The notes below the pieces were generated by a model. The model made no database searches and had not been told where the DNA came from. It saw only the letters and a program-made list of their open reading frames with translations. Below are positions 1-9,024 of a DNA stretch of 11,165 nt, piece by piece (within the stretch, counting starts at the first letter, position 1; the number at the start of each line of letters is the position of its first letter). The stretch spans positions 2,659,261 through 2,670,425 of the forward strand of contig CP070650.1 in NCBI GenBank assembly GCA_020354595.1, given 5' to 3'. Position numbers and translations under genes: made by a program. The DNA is from Myxococcales bacterium. Lineage in GTDB: Bacteria; Myxococcota_A; Polyangia; Polyangiales; Houyiibacteriaceae.

Positions 1-1528
1 CGAGCTCGCTCAACGCCTTTTGGGAGTCGCCCTTCGCGATCAACACGCGCGCGTGGCTCCCGTGCGCCCAGCCTTCGCCGTCGAACGCGCCAAGCGCCGA
101 GGACGTCACTTTTTCCGCCTCCGCGAGTCGCCCCGCGCCGATGTACGCCTGGGCGGCCGTGTCAACCAGCGCCAAGTGATTCGCGTGGGCCGCGAGCCCA
201 GCCTCGAGCGCCTCGAGCGCCTCGTCGGTGCTTCCATCTTCGAGCAGCGCATTGGCGAGAGCATTGGATGCCATTACGCCCCACTGCGCGTCTCCGGCGG
301 TTTCCCGGTAGAGCGAGATCGCGCGCTCGCGCTCGCCCGCCCGTGGCGAGCTCTTCAGAAGCTCCGCCACGACCAACGCCCGAAACGCGGGTTTCGCCTC
401 CTTATCGGGTCCGAAACCCGCTCCACTGAGCGTCGCGAGACCCGACCGCATGTCGCCCTTCTGCGCGTACCACCAACCGATCACGTGGGTTCGCACGAAC
501 AGATCCGCCGACGGCCCGCTCGAGAGACGCTTCAGTAAACGCTTGGCCTCTCCCGCTCGCCCGAGCGTGAGCAACAGTTGCGCCGTGCCGACGAGCAGCG
601 GCTCATCGACGCGAAGCTCGGGCTCCGCCGCGGCGCGCGCGTGTGCATACGCCTCACCAATGGCTCCTTTGCGATAAGCGAGCACACCTTTGATGAAGCT
701 CGCCCACGCTTTGTGAACGACCGCAGCGTCGTCATCCTCGAGGACCTCGTCGGCAAGCACGATCGCTTCTTCGGTTTTGGCTTGCTGAAGCCCGAGGATT
801 CGCGCGCGCGCAATCCGCGTTGCCGACGTCTCGTCGCTCACTTCGTCGAGCACGGCCAACGCAGCTTCGGCGGTTTCGGTGCGCGCCGTGATACGAGCGA
901 GCAGTGCGGCTGGCTCGGGTGCTCCCGGGCGGGCCTCGACGACCTCCTTGGCGTCGTCCGCTGCCTGGTTCCACTGCCCGCGTGCAACGGCGGTCATCGC
1001 GCGCCCGCGCAGGAACGCGTCCGCCTGATCGGTGTACTTCGCAGGTCGTTCGGCTTCCCCGTGTGCCGCGCGTGCGTCCCCCTCCGCGAGGAACGCGTAG
1101 ATCCGGGCGATGCGCTGATCGGGGTCGTTCTGATCGGCTGCCTCGGACAGGAGCGCCTCGGCCTCTTGGAGCTTTTCGTTGTCGCCCCCGAGCGCAGCCG
1201 TCGCGAGCAACCGGGCGCGAATGTTGGGGTCCGGCTCGCTCCGGAGCAGGCTCAACGCGGAGTCGACGACTTCGGGGCTCGCGTCGTCGATGACTTCGTC
1301 GAGCGCCGACGCCAAGCGCGCATCGCGAATCCACCCGAGGACCAGGTGCAAGATGAAGAGGAAGATCAACGCGACGATACCCGCCGCGATGAGCCTCCGA
1401 AGGCGCCGCTTAAACGCCTCCTTGGGCGGGAGAACGATCTTGTCCACCGGCGCAATCGACGGCGTCGCCTCCTCGACCTTGAATAGATCAGACGGTTCTT
1501 TGCGTGAGCTCGTGTCCTTGTCGGCCAC
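1..1528 (-). CDS. Membrane-anchored TPR-repeat protein, C-terminus cut by window edge
   Basis: The minus-strand frame is open from a GTG at 1528 to the left edge, giving about 509 residues with no stop. The C-terminus lies outside the window. Residues 1-45 are charged and probably cytoplasmic. A basic patch (KRRLRRL, about 40-46) leads into one hydrophobic helix at about 46-66 (core AAGIVALIFLFILHLVL). The rest is Ala/Leu/Glu-rich paired helices typical of tetratricopeptide repeats; clear examples are near the visible end (AQAYIGAGRLAEAEKV, VLIAKGDSQKAL). The likely topology is an N-terminal anchor with a long TPR solenoid outside the cytoplasm. TPR arrays bind protein partners, so the family predicts scaffolding and no enzymatic reaction. 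The start is chosen because a strong GGAGGG ribosome site sits 7 bases upstream. It may be co-transcribed with the steroid reductase gene 78 bases upstream on the same strand. The specific role is unknown. Confidence 0.85.
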   Translation of the reverse strand, partial: MADKDTSSRKEPSDLFKVEEATPSIAPVDKIVLPPKEAFKRRLRRLIAAGIVALIFLFILHLVLGWIRDARLASALDEVIDDASPEVVDSALSLLRSEPDPNIRARLLATAALGGDNEKLQEAEALLSEAADQNDPDQRIARIYAFLAEGDARAAHGEAERPAKYTDQADAFLRGRAMTAVARGQWNQAADDAKEVVEARPGAPEPAALLARITARTETAEAALAVLDEVSDETSATRIARARILGLQQAKTEEAIVLADEVLEDDDAAVVHKAWASFIKGVLAYRKGAIGEAYAHARAAAEPELRVDEPLLVGTAQLLLTLGRAGEAKRLLKRLSSGPSADLFVRTHVIGWWYAQKGDMRSGLATLSGAGFGPDKEAKPAFRALVVAELLKSSPRAGERERAISLYRETAGDAQWGVMASNALANALLEDGSTDEALEALEAGLAAHANHLALVDTAAQAYIGAGRLAEAEKVTSSALGAFDGEGWAHGSHARVLIAKGDSQKALSEL

Positions 1529-1535
1529 CGTGCAT

Positions 1536-1541
1536 CCCTCC
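1536..1541 (-). promoter_or_regulatory. Shine-Dalgarno site setting the GTG start of the TPR gene
   Basis: On the minus strand GGAGGG (within GGGGAGGG, 1543-1536) lies 7 bases before the GTG at 1528. An ATG at 1535-1533 just after it is out of frame with the long TPR reading frame, so the GTG is the better start. Confidence 0.65.
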
Positions 1542-1606
1542 CCGACGACGTGCGCCTTTGGCCGCTCATTGTCGCGTCAATCGGGGGGGCAGCGCAAGTC
1601 TACGGG

Positions 1607-2401
1607 TTAGAGAATGAAAGGGATGATCGCGCGCCGGTTTTTCGGGTAGTCGCTGAAGTGTTCCCGGTACCAGCGGTGGTTGGAAAATGCGCGGGGAACG
1701 AGATTCGTTGCGGTGAACCACGCGAACACCAAGGCGGGCACTGTCCAGGCGGCCAACGCGAAACCGGTCCACTCGATGATTTCGCCGAAGTAGTTCGGGC
1801 TTGACAGCCAGCGGTAGAAGCCGCCGTAGGGGATCTTGTAGCCGCCTTCGCCAGGCTTGCGGAGGCCCCTCAAGACGGCGTCCGAGTGCTGGTTGATCGC
1901 GTAACCCGCGAAGAAAACCAAAACCCCGATGATGAAGCGTGGATCGGCGAGCCATGCGGTGCTGAGAAGATGCGGGGCCAGCTCGGTGATGGCGAAGGCG
2001 TTCGTCGAACCGTTCGCGATGTTGACAGAAAACGCGAGCACGCCGGTGACGAGTGGCGTCTGCTTATGTCCGCCTCGCATCCGAAACGGGTAGATGAAGG
2101 AGCGGTACACGTAGTGCAGCATGTACATGCCAAGCAGGATCAACGGCACTATCTCGAACGCGTTGTCCGACATGAAGTAGACGACCGCGAAGGAGATCGG
2201 GGAGGGGGCCTCCATGATGACCCAGAGCGCCGTCGCGTTGATCGTGGGGCCCCACCCGGGGCGCAGGTGCCTCCCGTATGGCGCCGAGATGAACGAAAGG
2301 AGCACAAAGCTCACGACTCCGAGGACTACGACCCCGAGAACCGTCCACGTATATAAAGGATGCGCTTGTAAGGATTCGCTAAGGGCGTCGGTGATGGGCA
2401 T
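1607..2401 (-). CDS. Steroid 5-alpha-reductase family membrane protein (SRD5A-like)
   Basis: This 264-residue polytopic membrane protein has the same length as animal SRD5A1/2 (about 254-259 aa) and resembles them along its whole length. Family signatures in order: Glu64 in IMEAPSP (counterpart of the catalytic-site Glu57 of SRD5A2), LHYVYRSFIYPF at 95-106 (Tyr97 and Arg100 matching Tyr91 and Arg94), INQHSDAVLRGLRKPGE at 169-185, GYKIPYGG at 187-194, SPNYFGEIIEWTG at 201-213, and a C-terminus of NHRWY...DYPKNRRAIIPFIL. The family reduces the delta-4 double bond of 3-oxo-steroids, or related enones, using NADPH bound near the C-terminal half, in the membrane. About six or seven hydrophobic segments are visible. 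The true substrate here is unknown; sterol-like, enone or lipid substrates are possible. The ATG at 2401 has only a weak upstream GAGACC. It is divergent from thpR across 40 bases and lies 78 bases upstream of the TPR gene. Confidence 0.9.
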   Translation of the reverse strand: MPITDALSESLQAHPLYTWTVLGVVVLGVVSFVLLSFISAPYGRHLRPGWGPTINATALWVIMEAPSPISFAVVYFMSDNAFEIVPLILLGMYMLHYVYRSFIYPFRMRGGHKQTPLVTGVLAFSVNIANGSTNAFAITELAPHLLSTAWLADPRFIIGVLVFFAGYAINQHSDAVLRGLRKPGEGGYKIPYGGFYRWLSSPNYFGEIIEWTGFALAAWTVPALVFAWFTATNLVPRAFSNHRWYREHFSDYPKNRRAIIPFIL

Positions 2402-2441
2402 GGGTCTCGCAGTCGGTCTCAGATGGGCCTAGACTCGCGGG
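2402..2441. promoter_or_regulatory. 40-base divergent spacer with a 12-base-period direct repeat
   Basis: This spacer separates the steroid reductase start (2401, minus) from the thpR start (2442, plus). It contains GGTCTC twice (2403-2408 and 2415-2420), 12 bases apart. It is too short for two complete non-overlapping promoters with leaders, so any promoters overlap each other or reach into the coding regions. No convincing -35/-10 pair is visible. Confidence 0.25.
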
Positions 2442-2990
2442 GTGGGCCCTAATTGGTTCATCGCGTTTCCAATGCAAGTGGAGGGGTTACACCTGCCGCC
2501 GGCGCCGCCTCGGGTGCGTGTTTTCGGGGCCTCCGACCTCCACGTGACCTTGGGCTTTCTTGGTTCGGTGCAAGAGGCCGAGGCAAAAAAAGCGTGGGAC
2601 CTGGTTGGTACCTTTTCGTCCTTTCGGCGCGTGACCGGGACGTTCGATTGGGTCAAGCCCCTCGGGAATCCGCGAAAGCCGTCGGCGCTCTCGGCGATCG
2701 TGGGCGACGGGAGCGAAGCGCTGAGCGAGATGATCGCCGAAGCTCGCGCTCCTCTGCTCGCAGCCGCGGATGTGCCACCCGATGATCGGCCTCCGCTGCC
2801 CCACATGACGCTTGCCCGCGTCCAACGCCGTGCCAAGGGCGCTGAACGTCGCGAGGCACTGCGCTGGGCCGAGGCCCTCGACGTCGGGGAGGCGACTTTC
2901 GCCGTGCAGTCGGTTGCGCTCTACACCTGGTCGACCGATCGTCCGAAGCGGCTCTTTCAGATCGTCGAGCGGCACGAGCTCTCCCGCTGA
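2442..2990 (+). CDS. thpR: RNA 2',3'-cyclic phosphodiesterase (ThpR/LigT, 2H family)
   Basis: The 182-residue cytoplasmic protein carries the two HxTx motifs that define the 2H phosphoesterase superfamily: His34-Val-Thr36 in HVTLGFLG and His121-Met-Thr123 in PHMTLARV. The two histidines form the active site that opens 2',3'-cyclic phosphate ends of RNA to 2'-phosphate. The bacterial enzyme was first known for its reverse 2'-5' RNA ligase activity. The length is typical for the family (about 175-190 aa). The N-terminal strand NWFIAFPM right after the GTG matches the usual start of these proteins, which supports the GTG at 2442 even though no clear Shine-Dalgarno site precedes it. An internal ATG at 2472 would remove that strand. 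The gene stands alone on its strand, divergent from the steroid reductase, with 130 bases before the next gene. Confidence 0.93.
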   Translation: MGPNWFIAFPMQVEGLHLPPAPPRVRVFGASDLHVTLGFLGSVQEAEAKKAWDLVGTFSSFRRVTGTFDWVKPLGNPRKPSALSAIVGDGSEALSEMIAEARAPLLAAADVPPDDRPPLPHMTLARVQRRAKGAERREALRWAEALDVGEATFAVQSVALYTWSTDRPKRLFQIVERHELSR

Positions 2991-3068
2991 AGTCCACCCG
3001 ATCGGGCGATGGATAGGCCGGTTTTGTGTGCTTCCTCGCCCCGAGGTTGCTCCGCCTGCGTCAGAACG

Positions 3069-3084
3069 TGGCATTTTTTTGGCA
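3069..3084 (+). promoter_or_regulatory. Candidate sigma-54 (-24/-12) promoter for the BON/HhH pair
   Basis: The sequence TGGCAT-T6-GGCA places the GG of the -24 box (3070-3071) exactly 12 bases before the GC of the -12 box (3082-3083), with TGGCA and T.GCA matching the sigma-54 consensus TGGCACG-N4-TTGCW. Initiation would fall near 3095, about 26 bases before the ATG at 3121. It lies in the only sizeable plus-strand spacer (2991-3120). No enhancer-binding site was recognised, and this is a pattern match only. Confidence 0.35.
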
Positions 3085-3120
3085 AATCGAGTTCAATGCG
3101 GCCCGTAGGCAAACCGCGCA

Positions 3121-3438
3121 ATGTGGAAGAAGGCAGTCTTTGGCACGGTGACGGCAGGCTTCCTTGGCTATGTCGTGTGGGTTTCGTGTCTCAGCAGCGC
3201 CCCCCACCAAATCGAGTGGGATGTGGCGACTCGCGTCATCGAGGTCCTGGACCGCACGGGATTTGCTGATGTGGTGCCCGTGGTGGACGGGCGCGATGTA
3301 GAGCTCCGGGGAGAGGTCGCCACCGCGACCGAAGCGGGCCGGGCAGAGCGGATTGTCAGTATGGTTCGGGGGGTGCGCGTCGTGCGCGCGAACATGCTCG
3401 TCGCCGAGGAGAGCGGCGGCGGGGGAGGTGACACGTGA
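3121..3438 (+). CDS. Small BON-like domain protein with N-terminal membrane segment
   Basis: The 105-residue protein starts with MWKK and a hydrophobic stretch (about 5-24, FGTVTAGFLGYVVWVS). This is a signal anchor or uncleaved signal. A cysteine follows at position 23, but VWVSC lacks a proper lipobox residue at -3, so a lipoprotein is unlikely. Residues about 33-95 resemble a BON domain: a helix (VATRVIEVLDRTGF), a central VDGRDVELRGEV strand pair, and a closing helix-strand (AERIVSMVRGVRVVRANMLV). BON domains occur in envelope proteins such as OsmY and are thought to bind phospholipid or other membrane components. The tail is a Glu/Gly-rich linker. The stop overlaps the start of the next gene by 4 bases (GTGA), implying translational coupling. 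The ribosome site is weak, and the start was chosen because it directly precedes the membrane helix. Confidence 0.75.
   Translation: MWKKAVFGTVTAGFLGYVVWVSCLSSAPHQIEWDVATRVIEVLDRTGFADVVPVVDGRDVELRGEVATATEAGRAERIVSMVRGVRVVRANMLVAEESGGGGGDT
3424..3428 (+). promoter_or_regulatory. Shine-Dalgarno site for the coupled GTG start at 3435
   Basis: GGAGG lies inside the 3' end of the BON gene, 6 bases before GTG 3435. It supports the GTG start and the 4-base overlap between the two genes. Confidence 0.7.
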
Positions 3439-4244
3439 TCTATCTGATGCTGCAGATGATCAGCGCCCTGCTGATTGCAGCCGTGTTGGGTGCCGCGCTG
3501 CTGTGGTTATCGCAGGTGCTGTGGGGGAGGTTGGTCGCTCCGGTGCGAGCCAGAACGCTCGAATACGAGCTCGATGAGGCACGCTCGGACTTGATCTCAC
3601 AAGACCAGCGCATCCAAGCGCTCCGCCGGGACCTCGAGGACGCACGCGAAAAGAACCACTCGCTTCAGCGTGCGAAACGACAGCTCACTGCGACGTTGGA
3701 TTCCCGGAACCGAACACTCCATGAGGCGACTGAGCGACTGTCGTTGATCGATCTCGAAGAAGCGCATCCTTCGAGAGAAACCGCCGAGGATCTGCGGCGC
3801 GAGCTTCGCATCGCGGTCACCGAGCGGGACGAAGCGCAGGCCACCTTGCGTCAGGCAGAGGCTCGCAGCGAGCGCCTGCGCACCGAGCTCGAGGTGCTTC
3901 ACGGCATTCACGAGCGCATGCTGGACGACATCGAGCGGCTCAAAGCACGCGTGCGGGATGCCGAGCTCGAGCTCAAGACCAGTGGCGAGTCGCGTCCGCC
4001 CGCGTGGCTCATGGTGCAACCGCACGGACCGCGCGATGACTTGCAGCGGCTTCAAGGCGTCGACCCAATTCTGGAGCGGATGCTCAACAGATTGGGCATC
4101 TACCACTTCCATCAGATCGCGCGGTTCGAATCATCCGATGTCGACTGGCTCGTCGAGCACCTCGAGGGCGTGCCCGAGCAAACGATCCGCGATAGCTGGA
4201 TCGCAGACGCGTTGCGGCTTTCCGGCACGCAGTACACGGCCTAG
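3435..4244 (+). CDS. Membrane-anchored coiled-coil protein with C-terminal HhH-like domain
   Basis: The 269-residue protein has three visible parts. A hydrophobic helix at about 5-30 (ISALLIAAVLGAALLWL) anchors it in the inner membrane. A long, highly charged Glu/Arg/Leu coiled coil spans about 40-182. After a Pro-rich hinge (ESRPPAW) comes a compact C-terminal domain at about 199-262: DDLQRLQGVDPILERMLNRL, GIYHFHQIARF, DVDWLVEHL, IRDSWIADA. This is the helix-hairpin-helix type found in many bacterial proteins as DLkxIxGvGPxxexxLnxlGI.hFdQIA; here the usual GxGP is GVDP. In DNA-repair proteins such hairpins bind DNA; in these membrane-anchored proteins the ligand is not established. Translation is coupled to the BON gene. 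The TAG stop overlaps the stop of the convergent kinase. The topology suggests the HhH domain is held at a distance from the membrane by the coiled coil, in the cytoplasm if the N-terminus is a signal anchor; the side is uncertain. Confidence 0.85.
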   Translation: MIYLMLQMISALLIAAVLGAALLWLSQVLWGRLVAPVRARTLEYELDEARSDLISQDQRIQALRRDLEDAREKNHSLQRAKRQLTATLDSRNRTLHEATERLSLIDLEEAHPSRETAEDLRRELRIAVTERDEAQATLRQAEARSERLRTELEVLHGIHERMLDDIERLKARVRDAELELKTSGESRPPAWLMVQPHGPRDDLQRLQGVDPILERMLNRLGIYHFHQIARFESSDVDWLVEHLEGVPEQTIRDSWIADALRLSGTQYTA

Positions 4245-6808
4245 GACGCCGCGTCGAGGGCTCGGTCGGCCAGACGCGTGAGGGCTTCGCGAGCGCCTTC
4301 GAGGTCGTGCTCGAGGTCGCGCACGGTGGGTGCGACCTCTCGCGCGTTTGTCGCGTTCTCGATCTTTGCGCACGTCGCGCCAAGCCGCCTCGCGCCGAGC
4401 TGCTGACTGCTGCCTCGCACCATGTGCGCAGCCGCGCGTAGCGTCACGAGGTCGCCGTGTTGGATCGCGCTCTTCATTCGAGCGATGCTCTCCTCGGCGG
4501 TGGCGAAGAAGCTGTCGATGACGTCGCACAGGAAGCCGGGCTCTTCTTCCTCGAGCTCCAGGAGCTGAGAGGTGACCGTGGTGTCGAGCGCCTCGCTCGG
4601 GAAGTCCGACGTGTTCGCGGCGGGGCGGGCAGCCCAGCGCAGCAAGGCCTTTTCGAGTTGCTTCTGGGTGAACGGCTTTGAGAGGTAGTCGTCCATGCCC
4701 GCCGCAAACGCGGTGCTTCGGTCACCCGTCATCGCGTGCGCCGTCAGAGCGATGATGGGCACCCGGGGTCTTCCAAGCTCGGTCTCGCGCGCCCGTTGAG
4801 CCTGAGTCGCCTCATATCCGTCCATGCGGGGCATCTGACCGTCCATGATAACGGCGGCATAGTCGTGATCCTCGCCGAGCGCGTCGAGCGCCGCGACTCC
4901 GTCACCCACGATGTCGACCTCGTAGCCGAGCGCTTGGAGGTGAGCCTGAACCACCTTCTGGTTGATCGTGTTGTCCTCGGCGACGAGCACCCGCATCCCG
5001 TTCGACCTCAGCGCCCTAGGCGGTGGCGCGGGCAGGGAGCGGCGGTCGATGTCCTCGAGGATCTCCCGGCCACTTTCACCGCGGTTGAGCGCTTCGAGCA
5101 GTGCGGCGATGGTCTTGGCTCTTCGAATCGGCTTTTCGACATGCACGTGGATGCCCACCTCCCGGAGCTCGCTGATCTCGTGACGGTGTGAGCAGATCGC
5201 GACGACCGCGCTGCCTCGGAAGCGCGCGGCCTTGGCGAGATCGAGCAAACGACTGCGCCAGTCGCTGCCAAGGCTACGAAGGTCGATCAGCGCGACGTTC
5301 GGATACGGCGGCGCACGAAACGCGCGTATGGCGGCGTCGAAGTTCGTCATCGCGGTAGGACTCATGTTCCACGCTCGAAGCTGCGCAAGCAGCGTCTTCC
5401 TTGCGCGGTTGTTGCTCTCGAGCACCAAAACCCGCATGCCTGCGAGCGCCTCAGTCACCGCTTTGAGATCCTCGCTCAACCGTTCCTCGAGCTCGAAGCG
5501 AGCATTGAAGAAGAAGGTGCTTCCCCGGCCAGGAGTGCTTTCGAGTTCGAGGCGACCGCCCATGAGCTCGACGAGCTGTCTGCAGATCGGAAGGCCGAGC
5601 CCGGTCCCGCCGTGCTCTCGCGTGGTGGAGGCATCCGCTTGCGAGAAGGGACGGAAGATGCTCTCCGCGAGGTCTTTGGCGATGCCGACACCCGTGTCCG
5701 TCACTCGGATCTTGAGTGTGGCATCCGAGGGGCCCAGCCGGCGGAGTTGGACGCCGACGACCACCTCGCCTTCGTTCGTGAACTTGAGGGCGTTGTTGAC
5801 CAGGTTCGAGAGGATCTGGCGGAGGCGGAGTGGGTCGCCGCAGACCTCGGACGGCACGTCCGGATCGATGTCGGTCAGCAGCTCGATACCTTTGGCGTGC
5901 GCGGCAGACGCGTAGTTCACCGTGATCTCCTCCATCATTGCGGTGATGTCGAACGGCACCGATTCGAGTCGCATCTCGCCGGCCTCAACTTTCGAGAGGT
6001 CGAGGAGGTCGTTGACGATGGCGAGAAGAGAGCGGGCCGATTTGTGGACCTCGTGCATGTACTCGGTCTGCCGGGGCGGTAGGGCTTTCGGGTCGATGAG
6101 CTGCAGAAGCCCGAGAATGCCGTTGAGCGGCGTGCGAACTTCGTGGCTCACGTTCGCGAGGAACTGACCCTTGGCTTGTGCGGACGCGAGGGCGGCGTCG
6201 CGTGCGCGCTCGAGGGTTCGCGCCTGGCCGGTCGCGAGTTGGCGCATCGCGTCGGCTTGTTTGGCTTCTTCGTAGAGCGTGAACATCAGCTGCCTGCGCG
6301 ACCACAGCACGAGCCCCCCCACGAAGGTCGCGGCCGAAAGATGAAAGGCGCCGAGGCTCACCTCGCCGATCTGGTATCCCCACGCAAGCGGAATCCAGCT
6401 CGCGAAGACGACGCCTACCATCACCGCGAACATCGAGAAGCGATAGAGCAACGCACCCGCCGCGACGATGGCGATCGCGAGCGTGGTCGTGTTGCTGATC
6501 GCGCCGCTGACGGCGAACATAGTCAGGCCCATGCCCGCCGCCACGGCGATCGTGAGCACGGAAATCGGCGTATCGAATCGAGGGTCGTCCACGCGCATGG
6601 CGGCCCAGGTCAACGCGATCAGCGCGGACGAGACCGAGCAGATCACGACGTGCGGCTCACTTGGAATGAAAGGCGGTGACACGAGGAACAAAACCGCGGC
6701 CGCCGCGTAGATCACGGACAGGACAGGGAGCATGTGCGACAACGCCCCCAACGACCGAAGGCGCGTCTGCTCGTCGCGCTTGCGTTTCTGCTCGCGTTCG
6801 TCGTCCAT
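4241..6808 (-). CDS. Membrane hybrid sensor histidine kinase (HK-REC-REC-Hpt)
   Basis: The 855-residue tripartite phosphorelay kinase resembles BarA/GacS in architecture. Order: about six transmembrane helices (roughly 25-170) with no large periplasmic loop; a helical linker; HisKA with phosphorylated His222 in SHEVRTPLNG; HATPase with N-box around LVNNALKF (335-343), DTGVGI (371-376) and GGTGLGL (400-406). Next is a degenerate receiver (about 458-575) with Asp509 in ALIDLRS and Lys559 in EKPI, but ESNN in place of the acidic pair. A complete receiver (about 605-728) follows, with Glu611/Asp612, Asp656 in IMDGQMPRMDG, Thr689 and Lys711. Last is a C-terminal Hpt with His795 in AAAHMVRGSSQQLGA. 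No PAS domain is seen, so the signal is probably sensed within the membrane. Expected flow is His222 to Asp656 to His795 to an unlinked response regulator; none lies nearby. I prefer ATG 6808 (GAGAGGGGG just upstream) over the in-frame GTG at 6838, which has no ribosome site. The target pathway is unknown. Confidence 0.93.
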   Translation of the reverse strand: MDDEREQKRKRDEQTRLRSLGALSHMLPVLSVIYAAAAVLFLVSPPFIPSEPHVVICSVSSALIALTWAAMRVDDPRFDTPISVLTIAVAAGMGLTMFAVSGAISNTTTLAIAIVAAGALLYRFSMFAVMVGVVFASWIPLAWGYQIGEVSLGAFHLSAATFVGGLVLWSRRQLMFTLYEEAKQADAMRQLATGQARTLERARDAALASAQAKGQFLANVSHEVRTPLNGILGLLQLIDPKALPPRQTEYMHEVHKSARSLLAIVNDLLDLSKVEAGEMRLESVPFDITAMMEEITVNYASAAHAKGIELLTDIDPDVPSEVCGDPLRLRQILSNLVNNALKFTNEGEVVVGVQLRRLGPSDATLKIRVTDTGVGIAKDLAESIFRPFSQADASTTREHGGTGLGLPICRQLVELMGGRLELESTPGRGSTFFFNARFELEERLSEDLKAVTEALAGMRVLVLESNNRARKTLLAQLRAWNMSPTAMTNFDAAIRAFRAPPYPNVALIDLRSLGSDWRSRLLDLAKAARFRGSAVVAICSHRHEISELREVGIHVHVEKPIRRAKTIAALLEALNRGESGREILEDIDRRSLPAPPPRALRSNGMRVLVAEDNTINQKVVQAHLQALGYEVDIVGDGVAALDALGEDHDYAAVIMDGQMPRMDGYEATQAQRARETELGRPRVPIIALTAHAMTGDRSTAFAAGMDDYLSKPFTQKQLEKALLRWAARPAANTSDFPSEALDTTVTSQLLELEEEEPGFLCDVIDSFFATAEESIARMKSAIQHGDLVTLRAAAHMVRGSSQQLGARRLGATCAKIENATNAREVAPTVRDLEHDLEGAREALTRLADRALDAAS

Positions 6809-6823
6809 CCCCCTCTCAACAAA

Positions 6824-6838
6824 GTGCCCTAGAGGCAC
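6824..6838. promoter_or_regulatory. Small inverted repeat upstream of the kinase start
   Basis: GTGCC-CTAGA-GGCAC forms a 5-bp stem with a 5-base loop, 16-30 bases upstream of the kinase ATG at 6808. It could be an operator or a small leader hairpin; chance is also possible at this length. Nothing in the sequence identifies a binding protein. Confidence 0.2.
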
Positions 6839-6871
6839 GGCGTTGTCACAAGCATCACCCCAAAAGACGAC

Positions 6872-9021
<2,150 letters not shown>

Positions 9022-9024
9022 CGA

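Noticed and set aside
578..1486. 302-codon open frame on the plus strand
   Set aside because: It is antisense to the TPR gene, whose minus-strand frame is continuous, has a membrane helix and TPR repeats, and a strong ribosome site. The plus-strand product is Arg-rich and without domains.
2350..2359. TATATAAAGG, resembling a TATA or -10 box
   Set aside because: It lies inside the steroid reductase coding region (encoding Pro-Leu-Tyr-Thr on the minus strand), about 85 bases before thpR, with no -35 match at the right distance.
2997..3006. CCCGATCGGG palindrome after thpR as a terminator
   Set aside because: It has no loop and no following T-run, so it does not form an intrinsic terminator.
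3121..3192. BON protein as a lipoprotein, from the cysteine at residue 23
   Set aside because: The residues before it (VWVS) lack the Leu/Val/Ile expected at -3 of a lipobox. A signal anchor is the simpler reading.
6809..6838. GTG at 6838 as the start of the hybrid kinase, adding 10 residues
   Set aside because: It has no ribosome site and falls in the inverted repeat. ATG 6808 has GAGAGGGGG directly upstream and begins a typical charged N-terminus.
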